A DNA stretch of 26,857 nt from an uncultured Christensenella sp. GTDB lineage: Bacteria; Bacillota; Clostridia; Christensenellales; UBA1242. Positions 24,201 to 26,857 of this stretch are shown piece by piece. The DNA lies in assembly GCA_905195085.1 (NCBI GenBank), contig CAJJUK010000020.1, positions 1-26,857 of the forward strand, written 5' to 3'. The translations under genes and the position numbers were made by a program. The stretch's first letter is position 1. Each line of letters starts with the position of its first letter. The notes beneath the pieces are model-generated. The model searched no databases. It saw only the letters and a list, made by a program, of their open reading frames with translations, and was not told the origin of the DNA.

Positions 24201-24861
24201 GCCCTTTATATTCAAGATATTTTTTTGCATCTTCCGCTTGCTTACGTAGAGGCCCCATTTGTCTGTCAATTTCGCCACGAATGTCGTCAATACGCACCAA
24301 ATTGTCCCAGGTTCTTTCAAGTTTTCTTTCTGCTTCATCCTTTCTTGATTTGAACTTTGCAATTCCTGCCGCCTCTTCAAACATGGCACGACGATCTTCT
24401 GGTTTTTCATCAACAATTTCGCTAACCTTGCCTTGTCCAATGACAGAGTAACCATTCTTTCCGATACCACTGTCAAACAAAAGGTCGGTTATATCACGCA
24501 AACGACACGTGTTTTTGTTGATTTGATATTCACTTTCGCCAGAACGATAAAGTTTTCTTGTGATTGAAAGTTCATCATAAGCAATGTTGAAAAATCTGTC
24601 AGTGTTATCAAAAGTCAAAGTAACTTCACAATATGACAAACTTTTTCTCTTTTCTGTTCCCTTAAAAATAACGTCCTGCATGTTATCACCACGCAAAGAC
24701 TTGGCACTTTGTTCACCAAGCACCCAACGAATAGCATCGGAAACATTGCTCTTGCCACAACCATTTGGTCCAACAATAGCAGTAAATCCACCATTAAATT
24801 CAATAACCGTTCTGTCTGCAAATGATTTAAAACCAATCATTTCAATCTTTTTGAAATACAT
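21274..24861 (-). CDS. smc: Chromosome segregation/condensation protein SMC
   Basis: A 1195-aa SMC ATPase that folds and segregates the chromosome with ScpA/ScpB. The N-terminal head has MYFKKIEMIGFKSFADRT and Walker A GPNGCGKS (31-38). Long coiled coils follow, separated by a hinge near residues 520-670 (KMVGVLASLIKVP, NLLGGTVVVD). The C-terminal head has LSLLSGGEKT and Walker B SLLDEIEAALDD. Most SMCs read VLDEVDAALDD there, so the Val-Asp to Ile-Glu change is a conservative variation. AAGGTGG lies 5 bases before the ATG. It is followed by ftsY after 11 bases and preceded by rnc. The length is normal for the family. Confidence 0.98.
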   Translation of the reverse strand: MYFKKIEMIGFKSFADRTVIEFNGGFTAIVGPNGCGKSNVSDAIRWVLGEQSAKSLRGDNMQDVIFKGTEKRKSLSYCEVTLTFDNTDRFFNIAYDELSITRKLYRSGESEYQINKNTCRLRDITDLLFDSGIGKNGYSVIGQGKVSEIVDEKPEDRRAMFEEAAGIAKFKSRKDEAERKLERTWDNLVRIDDIRGEIDRQMGPLRKQAEDAKKYLEYKGQLKDLEVNAYIYQYENASVVKEQINAKLQAIDEEMFARQTDLDNITREYAEAMDKLSAYDKEIASLNDELLRLTVELEKQEGETKVTRERINYTQKENDRINLDLTNAQTVIETCDEQEQAKNEEQARLQERLNVLNTTYENLSAKHLQIVDEMSLSETETGESQQKIIETLGSLSDVKSNVSRLETERNLLIQNRENLEKNLKEVEEKIANIKNLSQASKETIDKTSKQFQEIKNKHEEISGRIFVTTKDIAELETERANLITQVKVYENRRKLLSEMQAEYEGYAQSVRKILKESEKNSAFSSKMVGVLASLIKVPAQFETAIEVALGNAVQNIVTYNEDGAKDLIAYLKENKFGRATFLPISSMRRRDMDERSIAGKKGVFGVASKLISYDKKIDNVISNLLGGTVVVDTLATAVDLARDNRFSFKIVTLDGDVVSTQGSLTGGSKRSEVVNLISRQREIETLATEIEALTRKEYEMKNKIDYLKVDLNASKSTEKQILDQKNELEINLAKEQEKLEAINKDLAELEDEKNVYEMEKTSVSNKLKLIEQDLSQTNLVQNALSGNKEDADLLIKQKQEHYNQIRKERDEIVANMTTVKVEIASCEAQIKALKEDLDRILLEKDKQLSNIESLKSHLAENEKFIASAEEMIRIQIENAKPSLAKDNLQKIRKDRENLENSKVAISASIKKLDEDKTVTMEEISKVNDKKYREEANLAKVDTELEAMQERIYEEYSLTYSGCLEFRRPDFEIKEALISINKLKKDISALGYVNVHAIEDCSTLLERYNEMTTQSDDLKKAEEDLVKIIKDLSNEMLTKFNDEFEKINDSFKVVFRELFGGGNARLELTEAEDPLNAGVEIMVQLPGKAANKLSLLSGGEKTLTAIALLFSILRLKPLPFSLLDEIEAALDDANIERFALYLKKLSSTTQFIVITHRKPTMELADCLYGVTMEEKGVSKIVSVKLADAIKQAEQGN

Positions 24862-24886
24862 ATTCCCACCTTAAGGACTTAATAAA

Positions 24887-24904
24887 GGTTATATTTTAAT
24901 AACC
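24887..24904 (-). other. Small hairpin between rnc and smc
   Basis: Read leftward: a six-base stem GGTTAT / ATAACC with a 6-base loop, followed only by TTTATT. It is too weak for a confident terminator and may be an attenuator, a processing site or chance. Confidence 0.3.
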
Positions 24905-24909
24905 AGTCA

Positions 24910-25530
24910 TCAATCCACAAATAATTTATTCAACGCCACATACGCACAGTTTTGTTCTGCTTTGGTTTTGTCTTTTCCATATCCCACAGCAATCAAATCT
25001 TCATCCATAAAGAACTTTGCTTCAAAATATTCTCCAACTTTGACAGTTTCATATTTCATCGTGCACTTGAAATTTGCTTGCACAAGTTCCTGCAGTTGAG
25101 ATTTGTAGTTGTCATTTTTTGCATCTTCAAAAGTGTCAATATGAAGTTTTTCAATAATGAAATTTCTTGCCGTATCCAAATCGCTGTCGAGATATATCCC
25201 TGCAATAATTGATTCAATGACATCACCTTTGATTGCTGAAGTAATTTCATTGTTCAAACTTTTTCCAGCAATGACATCTCCCGCCAAATCCATTTCATCA
25301 AAGCACTGAGCCAAATAGTCTTCAGATACAAAATGAGACCTCAAAACTGTAAGTTCACCTTCTTGCTTGTCACAATGCTTAAAGAGATATTCTCCAACCA
25401 AGAAGTTCAAAATAGAATCACCCAAAAATTCCAATCTCTGATAGTTTTCTTTTGACTTAGAAGGATGTGTCAAAGCACGTTTTAAAAGGTTTTTATTTTT
25501 AAAAACATACCCAATTTTTTCATCAACCAT
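24910..25530 (-). CDS. rnc: Ribonuclease III
   Basis: A 206-aa double-stranded-RNA endonuclease that processes rRNA precursors and structured mRNAs. The signature RLEFLGDSIL (32-41) and the second metal-binding cluster with Asp103 and Glu106 (GDVIESIIAGIYLD) are present. The C-terminal dsRNA-binding domain spans about 140-206 (SQLQELVQANF, KDKTKAEQNCAYVALNKL). The frame is open to a TTG at 25542, but the ATG at 25530 has GAGG 6 bases upstream and is preferred. It overlaps the plsX stop by 8 bases, so translation is coupled. The acpP gene that commonly stands between fatty-acid genes and rnc is not here. Confidence 0.97.
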   Translation of the reverse strand: MVDEKIGYVFKNKNLLKRALTHPSKSKENYQRLEFLGDSILNFLVGEYLFKHCDKQEGELTVLRSHFVSEDYLAQCFDEMDLAGDVIAGKSLNNEITSAIKGDVIESIIAGIYLDSDLDTARNFIIEKLHIDTFEDAKNDNYKSQLQELVQANFKCTMKYETVKVGEYFEAKFFMDEDLIAVGYGKDKTKAEQNCAYVALNKLFVD

Positions 25531-26539
25531 TTGCAACCTCAATCTTCTTTGTCATTTCATCAATCATAGCTTCAATTTTTTCATTCAATTTGTTTTCATG
25601 GAGCTTGATCACCTGCATAATTGATGCGCAAATGTTATCTCTTCCGCAAGAGCCATGGTTTTTGACAACAAGTTTTTTGCAACCCAAGAATGGTGCTCCA
25701 CCATGTTTGTTGATGTCAAGTTTTGCTTTCAATTTTTTGAACACCTTGCCCATGAAAAGGTAACCAATTTTGGCTGAAAAACTTGCCTTGATTTCTCTCT
25801 TCAAAACAGACAAAATGCCACTTGCTGTGCCTTCAACACCCTTCAAAAGCACATTTCCAGCAAAGCCATCTGTGACAATGACATCAACATCACCTGACAT
25901 AACTTCTCTGGCTTCTGTGTTTCCAATAAAGTTGATTGGCAACTTTTTCATAAGTAGATATGTTTCTTTTGTAAGCTCATTTCCCTTATGTTCTTCCGCA
26001 CCATTATTCAAAAGTGCAACTCTTGGTTCTTTAACTCCTTCAACAATGGAATAATAAGCAGAACCCATGATTGCAAAATGCAACAAGTTTTCACTCTTGC
26101 AATCAACATTTGCACCGCTGTCAATGATGATGACATCTGTGTCTTTTTTAGTTGGCAAAATCGGAGCAAGAGCAGGACGAGAAATTCCTTTGATTCTCCC
26201 AATCTTCATAATTGCACCCGAAAGGATTGCACCTGTGCTTCCTGCAGAAACAAGACCAACAACATCAGGATCTTCTTTCAACAAATCAAAAGCCTTAACC
26301 AAAGAAGAATCTTTCTTTTGACGAATTGCAATTGTTGGGACATCATCATTAGTTATGACATCGCTTGCATGAACAATTTCAATTCTTTTTGTTCTACCTT
26401 TCAAAATTTCCTTAATTTTTGTTTCATCACCAGTCAAAACAACTGTCAAATCCTTGTTTTTTTCAACTGCAAGAACTGCACCTTCAACAATTTCTAATGG
26501 AGCATTATCTCCACCAAAAGCATCAACAACAACTTTCAT
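25523..26539 (-). CDS. plsX: Phosphate acyltransferase PlsX
   Basis: A 338-aa enzyme that makes acyl-phosphate from acyl-ACP, the first step of phospholipid synthesis through PlsY. It has the family start MKVVVDAFGGDNAP, the conserved SAGSTGAILSGA (about 98-109), DSGANVDCKSENLLHFAIMG and DGFAGNVLLKGVEG, and the C-terminal HGGAPFLGCK. The length is normal. GAGGTGAT lies 4 bases before the ATG at 26539. It is the first gene of the plsX-rnc-smc-ftsY cluster, with a TTGACT/TATAGT promoter upstream. FapR, FabD, FabG and AcpP genes, which often join it in Bacillota, are absent from this position. Confidence 0.98.
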   Translation of the reverse strand: MKVVVDAFGGDNAPLEIVEGAVLAVEKNKDLTVVLTGDETKIKEILKGRTKRIEIVHASDVITNDDVPTIAIRQKKDSSLVKAFDLLKEDPDVVGLVSAGSTGAILSGAIMKIGRIKGISRPALAPILPTKKDTDVIIIDSGANVDCKSENLLHFAIMGSAYYSIVEGVKEPRVALLNNGAEEHKGNELTKETYLLMKKLPINFIGNTEAREVMSGDVDVIVTDGFAGNVLLKGVEGTASGILSVLKREIKASFSAKIGYLFMGKVFKKLKAKLDINKHGGAPFLGCKKLVVKNHGSCGRDNICASIMQVIKLHENKLNEKIEAMIDEMTKKIEVANG

Positions 26540-26622
26540 ATATCACCTCAATAAAAATTCAATAATTAAGCATATATCAAGCAAAAATATAAAAGAACAA
26601 ATTTATATACTAAACCACTATT

Positions 26623-26652
26623 ACTATAACAAAAAACAGCAGTAAAAGTCAA
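26623..26652 (-). promoter_or_regulatory. Promoter of the plsX-rnc-smc-ftsY cluster
   Basis: Read leftward: -35 TTGACT (26647-26652), an 18-base spacer and -10 TATAGT (26623-26628). The start is near 26616, about 77 bases before the plsX ATG. I see no clear FapR operator in the leader. Confidence 0.7.
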
Positions 26653-26681
26653 AAGAAAAAGAGAGTTAAACTCTCTTTTTT
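26653..26681 (-). terminator. Terminator of the right-edge gene
   Basis: Read leftward: stem AAAAGAGAGT / ACTCTCTTTT with a 3-base loop, followed by TTTCTTTT. It overlaps the stop codon of the gene to its right and stands directly before the plsX promoter. Confidence 0.8.
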
Positions 26682-26857
26682 AAATTCTGCTACCATTACC
26701 CATAGTCAAAGCAAGTCGAACACCTTGAACATTATCAAACCAACTTGATTTGGTTATACCTGCTTTTGTGACAATCTGTCCGTTCCCCAAACTGCTACCC
26801 AAGTTTCTTGTCCAATAGTTCACTTTGTCATCTGTTCCACAACCAAGCAAAAAACAC
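26680..26857 (-). CDS. C-terminal end of a DUF6273-like surface-protein gene, partial
   Basis: Only the last 58 codons are in the window. The tail CFLLGCGTDDKVNYWTRNLG followed by NGQIVTKAGITKSSW and GVRLALTMGNGSRI has the layout of DUF6273-type domains (WxRxx...G...GVRPAL). These usually end secreted or surface proteins of gut Clostridia. It is paralogous to the decayed fragment at 15071-15241. The stop TAA is at 26680-26682 and a terminator follows. The full domain structure lies beyond the edge, so the family call is provisional. Confidence 0.65.
   Translation of the reverse strand, partial: CFLLGCGTDDKVNYWTRNLGSSLGNGQIVTKAGITKSSWFDNVQGVRLALTMGNGSRI

Noticed and set aside
26540..26622. 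FapR-type operator in the plsX leader
   Set aside because: Only a partial TTTAGTATATAAA-like stretch is present; the dyad of the known operator is not there.
1..26857. CRISPR array, insertion sequence or tandem repeat
   Set aside because: No regularly spaced direct repeats, transposase-like protein or terminal inverted repeats were found on either strand by eye.

Overview
This is an AT-rich chromosomal segment of a low-GC Gram-positive bacterium, most likely an uncultured gut-type Clostridia lineage (Bacillota). The evidence is a SigK-type sporulation sigma factor with an N-terminal pro-sequence-like segment, AAGGAGG-type ribosome binding sites, consensus TTGACA/TATAAT promoters, a type A RNase P RNA, and the rnc-smc-ftsY gene order. 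TGA is used as a stop by several intact genes (rarA, plsX, the diadenylate-cyclase-like gene), so the genetic code is standard and a Mycoplasma-type code is excluded. Most genes lie on the minus strand.

Layout from left to right. (1) 1-1338: the 5' part of a GNAT gene running off the edge, a tRNA-Leu(AAG) with a perfect promoter and a terminator, and a 164-aa protein of unknown function. (2) 1352-5166: valS, divergent from a lipoprotein-type ABC substrate-binding protein that has no permease or ATPase beside it. (3) 5229-10789: an accessory-looking region with a GLUG-repeat surface protein, a lone phage-type large terminase with intact ATPase and nuclease motifs, an SH3-domain membrane protein and a small sigma-like HTH protein. 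(4) 10939-15241: a zinc-ribbon/coiled-coil protein, an E2-acyltransferase-like protein lacking the catalytic His and coupled to rarA, a 412-aa unknown protein, and a decayed 3' fragment paralogous to the gene at the right edge. (5) 15259-18377: rnpB, an AAC(6')-like acetyltransferase coupled to a protein with a degenerate diadenylate-cyclase-like domain, and sigK. (6) 18454-26857: a 301-aa unknown protein, an SDR oxidoreductase, then ftsY, smc, rnc and plsX read as one leftward cluster (membrane lipid start, RNA processing, chromosome condensation, SRP targeting), and the 3' end of a surface-protein-like gene.

The best candidates for something undescribed are: the terminase with a sigma-like regulator but no other visible virion genes; the diadenylate-cyclase-like sensor protein coupled to an acetyltransferase; and three genes (9276, 13681, 14998) that lack a Shine-Dalgarno sequence and carry a -10-like hexamer immediately before the ATG, suggesting leaderless mRNAs. 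No CRISPR array, insertion sequence, complete prophage or riboswitch was recognised.
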